From Galerina marginata (taxonomy: Eukaryota; Basidiomycota; Agaricomycetes; Agaricales; Galerinaceae): 64,000 nucleotides of DNA. Each line of letters opens with the position of its first letter. Position 1 is the stretch's first letter. The stretch is from assembly GCA_023014335.1 (NCBI GenBank), contig JAECYW010000012.1:310001-374000 (forward strand), read 5' to 3'. A program made the translations under genes and the position numbers. Positions 10,406 through 21,519 of the stretch are shown in pieces. The notes under the pieces are model-generated. The model was given only the letters and a program-made list of their open reading frames with translations. It did not search any database and was not told the origin of the DNA.

Positions 10406-12458
10406 ATGCCCTCTACATCTTTGTCGGATGCCTTGCGCCTACTTGGTCTATCTTCAGACAACAAAAATGCGATCGTCAATACCCCCCCAGACGTCGTAGA
10501 ACAGAATCTTCCTGGTCACGAAGAACGCCCATTTGACCAGATTGCTGCTTTTCCTGGTCAGGACGTAGGAAACACCCAGTTTTGGTTTTGAGAACAAGAC
10601 TAACACCCTTCTTTTAGCTTCGGTCCTTTGATTTTTCTCGAATCGATCCCACTTCGTTGTACAGGGCACGCAATCTCACAAATGCGCCGGTTTCAAACCT
10701 TGCAATGCCCACAGCTCATCAGTTCCGGTCGAGGAGGTGATTTTTGTGCTTTCTATGCTCATGTTTGACCGTGCCCCTAACGATCTGTGCTTCAGCTCTT
10801 CTCCTGAAAATGGGCCTGTTACTCCACTATCGGAATATCGTACTAAACACATGTAAGCCAGGTTTTGTTCTTTCTGTCGCATCGCACCAACCGGGTATTA
10901 CTACAGAGTTGATGAAAGAGCCATGGAGGTCTTGTCTTCCCCAGAACGCTTAGCCAATCTGTAGGTGATGTCCATGTTGTAATCGCCTCTTCTCCTTCTT
11001 ATTCGAACTCGCCAGCCATAATGGGGAATTGAACCAATCTGCCGCGATCAGCCCTAGATCGGTCTTCTATTCACCTGACCTCGATACCCAACGCAGGAAT
11101 ATCAAGCGCCTGCTTGGAATATACTGTGAAAACGATGACCGCAATGACCCGCGTTTCGATACCGTTCTCGAGCAAATCAAAGGGCGTGATCGCTTTGCCG
11201 ACTTCGCTAATGTTTCCCGTGTCATCCATCAACTTGGTCCCTTCACCGTCTCGACGGACAAAATACTGGCCGTCATTGAGTACATTATAATTGGGGATTG
11301 GTCTAAAATTGACATTTCAACTGCTTATATGTGAGCTTATATTTCTGTGGTTCCAAATTTAATACTCATTCTATTTCGAAGCCTGTCGACCGTACCATGC
11401 GAAAGTAATCTCTTTGACATGAAGCGTGGCCGTTCACAGCCGTCTAACACAAAGCAGAACACACTTCCCCCAAGCCACTCTCTTGAACGCGACTCACAGT
11501 CTGTGCCGCCGCCTGTTGCGAGTCCACACAACAATGCGACGCTATCACAAAGTACACATGTAATTGCGGAGTTAGGACGAAGATCCGCTTTCACGACCCC
11601 CAAGACTGCAACTCGAGCGATCCATCCGTTATCTTCACCTTTACCCCAGGAATCGCAGCTTTTTGGACTGTCGTCAGCGTTCAGTAAACCCTCCTCACAT
11701 CAGCCACCGACTATCATTTCCCAAGCAGGGCCCGAGACATCGTCGCAACCTCCTCCTGAAGTTGCCCAGCCCACCGAGGAGCCCCGATCTACTCCGGATG
11801 ATGCAGTTGCCCAAGGACACCCTGCGCCGTTGGTTTCTGAACAGCGGGCGGCTTCGGATCCCCAGGAGCAAGTAATTCAAGCACTAGAACTACCACAGCC
11901 AAATAAGGAGTCAGAAGAGCAAAAAAAGGAACCTTTGCCCAGTGTTAAGGTGACGCGCCTCGTTTAGTGAACTTCTGACCGTACTGACACTTTTCAAAGC
12001 AGGAGCCTTCGATTTCAACTTACTCCATGTCTAGCCCATCTGTCAAAAGGTTTGAACGTGGGGTAGGCAACCAGAAGGCTTTGACATTTGTCTGGTCCGT
12101 TTCTAATGGGCCTAATCCGATTGATCGCCCCACAAAGCCCTCTCGAGCGCCGATTGTTGGTGATTTGTACTTCCACAGGGTTCCGGTTCCAAACTCTAAC
12201 AGTGACTATTCTGGAAGCCAAGTTTGGGTTTATACAAAGGCGCGAGAGTGGCTGGATATCACAGCTTATTACTTTTCCGTGGACCCAAAAGTCGAGCCTT
12301 TTCCTCATCCAAGTGAAAGTGGATATTTCCTTGGAATGCGTGACGACCAGACTCCTACATATGTCAAGCCGCAAACGTGGGCAAATAACAGGAAGACCCA
12401 ACGCATCAATCGGGAAAAGGCTCATCAGCTAAATCAGCCTGACGTGGGATCAACATGA
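10406..12458 (+). CDS. 575-aa uncharacterised protein encoded beside the Tnp2 transposase (7 exons)
   Basis: Exons 10406-10564, 10618-10736, 10796-10852, 10907-10960, 11016-11330, 11382-11949 and 12003-12458 join through GT-AG introns of 51-59 bp. They form one frame of exactly 576 codons with no stop or frameshift, which strongly supports the model. The N-terminal third is mixed. Residues about 130-235 form a compact, probably helical region (QRRNIKRLLGIYCEND). The middle is Ser/Pro/Gln-rich and probably disordered. The C-terminal 150 residues are again ordered and rich in aromatics (VGDLYFHR, VWVYTKAREWLDIT). No family is recognised. It ends 125 bp before the transposase start and lies on the same strand. 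By analogy with two-gene CACTA elements it could be the DNA-binding or accessory partner, but that is inference only. Confidence 0.7.
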
Positions 12459-12583
12459 GGATTTATAGACTGGGCTCGGGTGTATTATACAACGCTGAAC
12501 AATATATCGATATATCTGCCTACAGCTTTTTCGTAGCTTTGAGCAACCCGTCACAACCACGCCCATCCTAGCCTCAAGTTTTC

Positions 12584-15500
12584 ATGCAACAGGCTATTCC
12601 GCGCCAGCCCGCCAGACCCAAGCGTGTCAGATGCAAATGCAGATCCCATTGCACTCTATTCAACCCGATCACTAGGCAGTATGAAGGAGATGGGCAACTG
12701 GTGTCCCGATCGACGCGCGATAACCATGCAAAAGATGATAAAGACCTCCCAGGCAGGGCACCACCGCAAACCCCAATCTTGGTCTTACATCCAGTGGCGG
12801 AAAATTGGATTGACCTGGTCCATACCGAAATTGATGCATTAAAGACAATGGCCATTGTCGATCCTAATTGTCCTTTAATATTTCACAACAACCCGAATGA
12901 TCATGGCGTCTTTAGGTGGCCTACGGAACAAGATATATTGATTCCTAATTTTGGCACACATGCTTTGACCCGACAACCTGTTAATCGCGACTTTTTATTT
13001 GTAGAGAACCGATTTTGCGAGCTTGCCTCTATCATCCTCAACCGGAATGCACCAAATGAGCAAACCGAGGCTCTCATGAATCGCCTTCACAATGAACTGG
13101 GGATGTTAACTCGTCAGAAAGAAGTTCAATGGGCTCAACAACGTAGTAACAGTGGAACAGGAAAACCCTTTTACAATACAGGTGGATTTCTCTATTTTTG
13201 AAACTGGTTGGAAGCTAATCAGTTGTCTTTCTAGAATTTTATTTTTGTCCAATGGGCAGCACACAAACACCTGTAGTGAGGACAGCAGCATTACTGTCAC
13301 TTGTCATGGAATGCATCTACTTCATGCCACGCCGAGCCATTCGGGTTCTCTTGGGAGGTTTCAAGAGCTTCTTGCGAGCTGCAGGCGCCTCGCCGGATAT
13401 CGTGGAGTCTGTTCCAATAGATCCTCGTCCAGGTCACATTCGCTTTCATTTGGATCCAACCACCCGCCAATTCATTGTCTGCACGTCATGCCATTTTCTC
13501 TACCCTTTTCTCCCTGGTGACAATCCTACCAATGACAAAATGCCCTTCATCGTGAACTGCAGCCACCATCGGACACCTGAGAGTCCAGTTTGTGGGACAC
13601 CTTTGTGGAAAAACCGTGACTTGGGTGGCGGCCGAACGCAGCTTGCGCCTATCAGAAAGTACCTCCATCAAACATTGAAATCTTGGCTTGGCCGCCTTCT
13701 TTCACGGAAAGGGATAGAAAATCTACTGGACAACCCACTTACCAATTCTGATCCCTCCGATCCTCAAAACCCGGTTGTTGATGATATCTGGCGGTCGCGT
13801 ACTTTCCAGGATTTGAGAGATGCTTTCGGCAATCCGTTTTTTCCAGGACCGGGCAAGGAGGGTCGACTTGTCTTCAGTTTATCGGTAGATGGTTTCAACC
13901 CATTCCACAACAAAACAGCGAAACAATCCGCCTCCTCAACGGGAATTTGGCTTGTTTTATTGAACCTCCCGCAACACCTTCGGTACCTGACCGAAAATAT
14001 GTATCTTGCTGGTGTCATACCGGATAAGCCTTCCAAGGAGGAGATTTATCCATATCTCAAGTTGGTTGTCAATGAACTTCTGGAGTTCTGGAATGACGGT
14101 GTTACATTTTCCCGAACGTACAAAGAACCCCTTGGCAGACTGTTCAAAGCCATGCTGATTCCAGTAGTATGTGATATGCTAGCCGCTCGACAAGTCACAG
14201 GCCTTGGTTCCCCGACAGCTCACAGTTTTTGCTCTTTCTGCGACCTGGATATTGATGACATTGATGTCTTAGATCATACAGAATGGCCTGTGAAGGATCT
14301 AACAAACATCCGTCGGATCGCAGAACTTTGGAGGGACGCTCCTAACGAACAACGTCGGGTGGCTATCTTTGATGCATATGGGATTAGATGGTCACCACTG
14401 TATGACCTGCCCTATTGGAATGTTGTCAAGTACACAGTAATCGACCCCATGCACGCTCTTGACCTCAACAACCTCCTCAATCACTGTAGAACATTGTTCC
14501 AAATTGATACTACTGTTCTTGGAGGTGATGGACTCCTGGCATCCTCTCCAGATACCACTCCCCGGTGCATCACATCAGAACTTGTAAAAGCACATGAAAA
14601 ATGTGTTGAATTGATACGGAGAAATAATACAAACTTGCTTGACAAGCTCCTTGACCACCCACGATTTGTCATCTACACGATTTGCGTCGACAACCGCATT
14701 ATAGCCCCAAATCACACTCTCGTTGTTGGAACAAAATGGGTCCTTGCAAGAAATATTGTTGCCTGGGTATGCGAATTATTGTACTTCATGCAATCCAGTA
14801 CTGACTCCTGTGTTAATTCAGAGACGGGATCCAGAGTACAATGATGTTGTACTTGTTCCAATGTCCAGGGCTATCCAGACAGATCAACCGAATTCTGAAC
14901 ATATGGAAGGTCCTCGGGTGCAAGCTTTACCGCCGGATCTCAACCTTGACATGGCCCGGGTCTTGCGTGTAATTCATCATCTTGTCGAGGTTGATAACCA
15001 GGAGGAGTCACGCGCAAAAGCGTACACCCAAGGGACAGCAGCTGTGTTCATTTACATCTGTAACTTGTGGGAAATTGAACATGAAGATATCGATAAAGCG
15101 AAGCGAAATGCCAAACGCCAGCTTTTTCTTCGACTTGTTGATTTGGTAAGTCATTCTGTGGCAGATACTGTTTTTCCTCCTAATGCCACATTCCCTAGAT
15201 TGATGATGACCTTTCTGCAGTTGAAATACTCAGGTCCTTTACATCAGATTCCTCACCTACACAAAATCGGCCTGTCCTAGGAAAAGATGTTATGGCTGCT
15301 GTCTGGTCTGATATGACTCACACAATACTTCCAACATGGATTACACCTGCGCCTCCCAACTGGGGCACCGCCGAGAGAGGAAAATTGAGTGCTGATAACT
15401 GGCGGGTCATTTGTACGATTCATCTGCCTATTACGCTCATTCGGCTATGGAGCAAGGATACTCCTCGCAAGCAAGAGATGCTTGCTCATTTTATGGATCT

Positions 15501-16619
15501 TGTTGCTGCTGTGCGAATTGCCAATATGCGAGTCAGTTCGCCAAATCAGATCCGGGAGTACAATAAATATATCAGCCGATATGTAGGCAACATCAGAAGG
15601 TTGTACCCCGACCAACACCTCAAGCCTAATCATCATGCCTCCCTTCACATTGGAGATATGCTGGAACTCTTCGGTCCCAACCACTCACACAGTGGCCCAC
15701 ATTATGAACGGTATATCAATTTTTTCCATCGAATCAATACAAATTCTAAATTAGGTATGCTTTGTCGGATCCTCTATCCCTTTACCTTGACTGATGCCCC
15801 CTTAAGGCCAGTTGGAATCTACTTTCCTGAAAGCATCGGCTCGCAGCGCAAATCTTCGTGCATTGCTTTCCGAGCAAGATGATTTACGGCATTCTCTTGA
15901 GGAACTAATTGCTGTCATGAACAGCGTCGAATTCGAAGACGTTCGCGGGTTTAGACTGGCCAGTATCTTAGACCCGCATTCGCCGACCTTCACGCCGCGA
16001 TCTGAACTTGAGGTCTCATCCCTTCCCGATGACCATCACCAAATGCTTTGTGAATTACTCGGTCGTAGCACAGATGCACAAAACATGCCCAGATCTGCCA
16101 CACTCTACAACGAAATCTCATTCCATGGTGTTTGTTATGGCACCTCTAATTCGTCCACTTATCGCAATAGTTCTGTCATTTTCAAGGAGCCAGACGACAC
16201 TCCTCAACTGCTCAGGGCTGGTATCATTGACCATATTTTTCGGTACATTTATTTCATGCCAGATGGTCTGCGAAAGGAAGACATCTTCATAGCTTTGCGC
16301 GAGCTTGTCCCGGTTGACCATGAAATTGACCCCTATCGTCGTTTTGGTGCATTCGGAGGATTCCTTTGCGAAAAGGCCAATAGTCGACTCCGAATCATTT
16401 CAATCTTCCAACTTGTGTCTCATTTCGCCCTCACAGACATGGCAGGTAATGGCGATGAGAATATCATCCACGCTATGCCAGTAGATAGAGTAAGCTCAAT
16501 CACATTTATCTCGCTGCTCTTCCTGTCTGATGTGATATTTATCCTTCTAGCTTATGCTTGACTTCAATGCTGATTTCGCGCATGATGTATCCCACCCGGC
16601 CATGTCTAATGCAGGCTGA
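12584..16619 (+). CDS. Tnp2-family transposase of a CACTA/Plavaka-like DNA transposon (6 exons, 1253 aa)
   Basis: Exons 12584-13181, 13235-14766, 14822-15145, 15199-15754, 15807-16489 and 16551-16619 give 1254 codons with no interruption. The product should cut and join the element's ends in the nucleus. The N-terminus has a Cys/His cluster (CKCRSHC). The body carries the Tnp2-type core. FSLSVDGFNPF supplies an acidic residue about 420 residues in. A C-x2-C segment (CSFCDLD) follows, and then DPMHALDLNNLLNH, a typical Tnp2 conserved block. The C-terminal third, with the NHHASLHIGDMLELFGP stretch, is usual for the fungal members of the family. Length and architecture fit a full-length enzyme, so the element may be or recently have been autonomous. 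The catalytic triad assignment is from memory of the family, not from alignment. Confidence 0.85.
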
Positions 16620-16761
16620 TAAGTACTGGTCATTATGATTAAGGCTCGCTCTTGTGGTCTTTGCACCGTTTGCTATGTTTTACCACTTCGATAAATGTGC
16701 AGCAACACTGTCACACCACTGAGGCCAAGGAATTGAAACATCGCCCTGAATTATACGACAC

Positions 16762-17797
16762 TTAATTATGGGTATGTATTGTTGGACAAGATACGAAGGA
16801 AATGGGCGACAAATGGATGGGAATTGACAAAGCAAAAGCCAAAAACAAAAGATATCGACCTTGGCTAGCATCTGGCGAATCGGCGAGCCAGAAGAATGCG
16901 TTGATCGAGGCAAAATCATGTACAAGTTCTTCAATGTCTGCTTCAGAAGGGGCCGCGACAATAAAGTATGCCCACTTTTCCCCCTCTTTAAACCCTTCTG
17001 CTAACCTATTCAACGCCAGTCCACACCCGCCGCCCATCAAGAAGAGCTCGAAGAAACTCGGACAACATAAGCACTGTGCTGTGCTGTCTTGTCCTACCAT
17101 AGTCACTCCTGCGAGTCCTGTGCTGGGTCTGCTGGAACAACGGAGATACCTATCTTCGAGAACCACAATTCGAAGAAAGACGAAGTTGTCGGAGTCGCCG
17201 TCGTAGACGTCACATAAACCCCGAAGACGACTGTGAAGGCACGTTGCCTTGAGTTTGCGAGGGGGGTGGAGGTTCTTTTGCCCTTCAAGCCTCGTCGTCG
17301 CGTAACAGCCTGAGGGTTGGAGAACTTGGAATGGATAGGGTCCCAAGCGCACACAAAAGCGCCTTCTACCCCCTAGCCAGCAACACCCGGTCCGTAACGC
17401 GAATCTTGAAGTCGAGCTTGATTCGTGCGTCATTGTGTAGTCGGCTCAGCACTGCAACGAGGATCTCAGGAAATTTTTGAGTTGATGGTGCCTAGGGTTG
17501 CTGTGGACAAAATGGGCAATGGCTAGGGCGACGGCAGGGACAGCATCGTCGAATGACGATGACGAGGGGCGAGAATACAAGGATAAGAAGGAGAAAAATG
17601 TATTTGCCTGCATAAGCCGTGGCCGTGACGTTCGTAAGCGCAGGAACTCCAAGCGACTCTTTGAGCCCCTTCAGCGCGATGTGGCGGTCACGAAACGCGC
17701 TTTGCAAGTCGTCATACCGCTTTCCAACCCTTGCGAGGTCTGTGGGAGCAGGTGCGGGCGCGGGCGCAGGAGCAAACATAAGCACCCGGCACGTCAC
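16762..17797 (-). pseudogene. Possible decayed or poorly resolved hypothetical gene
   Basis: The minus strand holds coding-like pieces in different frames. One starts at 17797 with an Ala/Pro run (APAPAPAPAP) and continues to about 17600. Another, nearer 16860-17000, encodes IVAAPSEADIEELVHDF. The frame 16762-17433 is open for 223 codons but its middle is Cys/Arg-rich and unconvincing. I could not join the pieces with plausible introns, and the plus strand is also partly open here. It may be a degenerate gene, or a real gene with introns I misplaced. No function can be given. Confidence 0.25.
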
Positions 17798-17982
17798 AGA
17801 CGCTTCTTTTCATCCCCGCGAGAATTTTGCCCCTTTAGCTTCTCCACTCAAACCAATATATTACTTTCCTCCAAGCATTCTATCTTGCCTCTTTGCTAGG
17901 TGAGTTTTGAGCTTTGAAGAATCCTTGCAACACTGATAGTTCATTGCACAGCAGGACAGTCGCAATAGGACCGATAGCTAGT

Positions 17983-18503
17983 ATGCACTCGCAATACGAC
18001 TCGACCCGATTTGCAAATTCAAGTTCTGTTGCTTTTTGGTGCAACTTCAAGGATATGAACGACCCGTATTTCAACACACAAAGTTTCCGAAAACTCGTCG
18101 AGCAAACCATTCTGCCTGCATTGATGCGTTCTCGTCGACGACTCGCAAGGAAGTTGGGTAGCGGATTCACGTTCGTTTCGTATGAATACCTGCTGCTGTA
18201 AGGCTTTTTTTTTTTTTTCACATCAATTTCTAACCTTTGAACTATAGTTCCGATTACGGACCAGGCAATCGTGAATTCCTTACCATTGTTATGCTTGATT
18301 TCAATCGGCGTCCTGCTCTCTCCGCCCTCATATACCCTCCATCAAAACACCTTAAACCATTGTTGTGGCTCTGCCCACCGACATTTCCACAGTTGGAGCT
18401 CAAGGAAAGTGAAGGATTTCGCGCTATCGTGTAAGTCATTCCGTCCAACATAATCCTTACATCTAATGCTGAACCCTTTTGAATTAGGGTTGAGACCGAT
18501 TAG
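17983..18503 (+). CDS. Hypothetical 137-aa protein (3 exons)
   Basis: Exons 17983-18197, 18248-18430 and 18488-18503 splice in frame to 137 codons plus stop. The first intron contains a run of about 14 T shortly after its donor. The protein is soluble-looking and has no signal peptide. It has a basic segment (MRSRRRLARKLGSG) in the middle and a Pro-rich C-terminal half (YPPSKHLKPLLWLCPP). The frame is also open upstream of this ATG to about 17914, so an additional 5' exon is possible. No family recognised. Confidence 0.5.
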
Positions 18504-19113
18504 AAAGAAACTTATAAATGGCGCTCTTCAACTCGTCAACTTAAGTTTGCACTCTTGAGTTCTGTTGGCTTTTGTTCTGTATTATGTTGCTCCCCCCAAT
18601 CATTATATTTTCTGATGTCTTCGTCCCCAATATTGAGGTTCTTGGCAGATTTTGGCTTTACTTACTCAGTTCTGTCGTCTATCTTTGCTTCATCGCATCT
18701 TTGCTTCATCACTGCTCTGTGTTGAGGCATGCCTTTCATATATGACCATTCTGTAGCCCTGGATTTATGTCTTTGCCGAGCACGGCCAATTTGTTTTTTT
18801 TTTGTTTTTCTTTCAAATATAATCCACAAGATAAACACAGCTTTTAGTTTGAATTTAAACAATGAATATATTAGAGAAGATGTTGTAAAGCATATGCTGA
18901 TTACAGTTAAAATAAAAACAGTGATTTCATTTGAGATTATGGCTTGAAGATATTTAAAATTTAGACCGTGAATTTCGACTGAATATATAAGCCAAAGCCC
19001 GCAGTGAGACCCATCCCGTTGATTGCAAATGCAAATACTGACACAGAATCTGTCTACGTGGTCGAATGATAATATTTTCCCTTCACTGCTTCCATTCCTA
19101 TCGGATTCATGTT
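18504..19113. other. AT-rich intergenic region
   Basis: Sequence between a plus-strand gene end and a minus-strand gene end, so probably 3' flanks of both. It is AT-rich, with a T run near 18790-18810. Nothing with coding character was seen. Confidence 0.5.
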
Positions 19114-20793
19114 TTAAGATGATGGCCCGGAGGATAGACTGACTGCATTGCTGTGGTGCTCAATGGATAACTCGAGTAAGTCCCATTTCTCCTTGTGAAG
19201 CACACGAGTACTCTCATCGTACCGTGAGTAAAGGACCTTGATGTTCAGAGCAATACCAGCTTCTCTGAGTTCAAGGAAGCGGTGTATCGATTCTTCGTCG
19301 ATGTAGAGGGAAGCTTCCGAATCCTTGTCTTGACTGACAGAAATATCGAGTTTCCGTAAGAGCCGTCTACGAAGGTTAGCAGGAGGTCCGAATATCTTCG
19401 GCACGAGGGCCCAAGGAAAAGGGGCTTCCAACGTATTTTCACCACTGAGGCTGAGGGTTTCAAGCGCGGGATGGATGCGACCAGCTCCCTCTGCCGTGTC
19501 GCCGGTTGTTAATGACAGAGTTTCGAGGACGCTGGAAACGCCACCGACTAATAGCGAAGAAAACTTCAAATTGCGGACGGAAGGAGTTGTTTCCAAGAGA
19601 GGGGGGATTTCATTTACATCCATCCTGTCCTTTTCGATGATAAGGGTCGACAAAATGCATGCTGAACGCTTGAACAGGAGGACGATAATGCTTGTCGGGA
19701 TTGTGTGCCAACCGCTGCGGCTGGAGAAGGCGAAGGTTTCGAGTCCAGGAAGGGTGAAACTATTGATAAAACTGGCAACCTTGTCTCTCTCGATGTCCTT
19801 GACATCTATGTAGAGTTCGCGGAGTAAAGGACGAATAATTGGCGTGGTTGGTGTAGCATATGGAATGAAATTGAAGGAAATATGACTGAAATCTCGGGCT
19901 TCTGTGAATTTAAGACTCGTCAGCTTTGTGGCTCGTCGGAGGACCTCAATGCACTCCGAAATATCCGGATACCCAAGGTGTATGTGAGTGACGTGGTTCC
20001 ATTCGATTTCGACATCCTTTATGGGCCAATCCTCCAGCGAGACGAAAGTCGGTTTGGGTTTCACATTGTGGAGAGTCAAGGAACCTTTAGCAGGGTTTAA
20101 GGACGGAAAGTCTTTTTCACAACGCAATCGCAGGCTTTGCAGAATGGAAGTTCCGCTTGAATCCCCTGTAAAACGAGACACGTAACTGCGAGGGAGTTCG
20201 AGTTCTAGATGCTTCCAGCGGCTCGAACATCGATTTACAATTTCGATTAAGGGAGTAATATTTGGTCCTCCTGTATATCGATCTCCATAGATGTAAACCG
20301 ATAACGGAAATGCGCCGGAGCGGTCAAGCCATTTTTGCGCTAGTTCATAAAGCGCAGGCCGTGCGGTGGCGGATCGAAATTGTTTTTCAAGGTAGATGGA
20401 AATGTACGTCCAGATTTGAGGTGTTGAAAACGCTATCTGACGCCAAACTTGACACACTGATCCTAGTATCAACGGTGCGCGTATTTCGTTCTTCGATAAG
20501 CTGCGGGACGACACCTCGGAGGGTCGTTCAGGGATTGATAGCTCGAAAATGCAGGCCACGATCTCCGTGGGTATTTGTTGGATTATGGGAGTATGGGAAT
20601 AGTTCATCTTGGCTCGCAATTCGCGATGGCGAACGAGCAGCTTGTGCAGAGCATCCTTTGCTTGTGCAATTTGGGGTTCGAGTTCCTGAGCCTCTTGACA
20701 CGGTACACAGGGCCCTCCATCTAATAGTTGGCATGGATGATCCGGTTTGAAAATACCTGGAGCTTTCGTGTTCTCGCAGGAAAGGCAGGGCAT
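19114..20793 (-). CDS. F-box-like domain protein with LRR-like C-terminal region (559 aa, single exon)
   Basis: A single uninterrupted frame of 559 codons. The N-terminus has a Cys-rich start (CLSCENTK, CVPCQE), then a short coiled coil (about residues 32-62). The F-box-like motif follows at about 70-120, with IPTEIVACIFELSIPE and LGSVCQVWRQIAFSTPQIW. The remaining 430 residues show irregular leucine-rich spacing. This order (coiled coil, F-box-like, degenerate repeats) is that of the large agaricomycete F-box-like family. Members are thought to be substrate receptors of SCF ubiquitin ligases; the target is unknown. The gene is intronless in an intron-rich neighbourhood, which is common for this family. 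The start at 20793 is the first ATG of the frame and places the Cys-rich start at the N-terminus. Confidence 0.85.
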   Translation of the reverse strand: MPCLSCENTKAPGIFKPDHPCQLLDGGPCVPCQEAQELEPQIAQAKDALHKLLVRHRELRAKMNYSHTPIIQQIPTEIVACIFELSIPERPSEVSSRSLSKNEIRAPLILGSVCQVWRQIAFSTPQIWTYISIYLEKQFRSATARPALYELAQKWLDRSGAFPLSVYIYGDRYTGGPNITPLIEIVNRCSSRWKHLELELPRSYVSRFTGDSSGTSILQSLRLRCEKDFPSLNPAKGSLTLHNVKPKPTFVSLEDWPIKDVEIEWNHVTHIHLGYPDISECIEVLRRATKLTSLKFTEARDFSHISFNFIPYATPTTPIIRPLLRELYIDVKDIERDKVASFINSFTLPGLETFAFSSRSGWHTIPTSIIVLLFKRSACILSTLIIEKDRMDVNEIPPLLETTPSVRNLKFSSLLVGGVSSVLETLSLTTGDTAEGAGRIHPALETLSLSGENTLEAPFPWALVPKIFGPPANLRRRLLRKLDISVSQDKDSEASLYIDEESIHRFLELREAGIALNIKVLYSRYDESTRVLHKEKWDLLELSIEHHSNAVSLSSGPSS

Positions 20794-21519
20794 TTTCGAC
20801 CGGTTTGGGCACGATTTACTGATTCAACAGAGGGTAGACTGTGAGAGATAATGAAAATCAGCAAAGAAATAGATTATAAAGTACATGGAACGTCACCCAC
20901 TCTTACGACAGCAAAAGTGATAGAATTAGTGTAAGGGCGATACAAATTCCGACTGAGTGAATATGGGAGAGCTTGCAGAAAATATCACGGGCAAGTATGT
21001 ATGTACCGGCTAATTCGACCCGGTCCTTCGACATGAGCGCGATATTGTGGTTGGTTTGGTTGGATCCGGCGCCAAATCCATCCGCTCATTAGTCTCATAA
21101 AAGCAAGGGATGGTAAACGGGTAAGAGTTACTTACTATCAGAACATGTTGCGCGTTCCGAGGCACAACGTGCAGAATTACCTGCTGAGGTTATCACAGAA
21201 GTCTTCGAGCTTCGGTTGTGAGCATGATGAAAAGCATGGTGACCTTAATGGCCAGCGCACGAAAGCCCCAGCTCTAGAACGCAAAATCTTCACTGAGGAC
21301 TCCCTCGAAGAAAGTCCCGCGAAGAAGGCCCCCGTTTGCGGTCACAGGTTACATTATGTACGATCATCGCTGTTTCCAAAGACCGAATCTCAGTCAGCCA
21401 CGGACCAAGCTCCGACACTGTCGACTCCAGTGGCCAATAATCGATATCGCCATTGATATCGCCTCTCTCTCTCTCGCCATTAGGAAAATCTTCATAGAAC
21501 GCGAAATCCGATCTCTAGC
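20794..21519. other. Divergent promoter region, possible 5' exon of the coiled-coil gene
   Basis: This lies between the divergent F-box-like and coiled-coil genes. A frame at 21145-21456 (103 codons, with LERKIFTEDSLEESPAKK) looks partly coding and could be an upstream exon of the next gene. I found no clear donor and acceptor, so it is left out of the model. Confidence 0.3.

Larger units (their letters stand above)
8773..16619 (+). mobile_element. Tnp2-type (CACTA/Plavaka-like) transposon, minimal extent
   Basis: The bounds given are only the outer limits of its plus-strand genes. The block contains a full-length transposase, a 575-aa companion gene and a 149-aa gene, all introns intact and all in one orientation. 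No terminal inverted repeats or target-site duplications were found by eye on either side, so the true ends are unknown. The element sits immediately right of an LTR-retrotransposon end, which makes 1-16.6 kb a transposon-dense block. Confidence 0.6.

Noticed and set aside
8580..16714. Candidate terminal inverted repeats of the Tnp2 element (GTGACACTGTG near 8580 and the complement-like AACACTGTCAC near 16705)
   Set aside because: Only about 9 of 11 bases agree, the flanks show no target-site duplication, and neither end has a CACTA-type terminus.
16802..17206. 134-codon plus-strand frame
   Set aside because: It overlaps better minus-strand coding-like pieces and has no recognisable feature; support is too weak to list as a gene.
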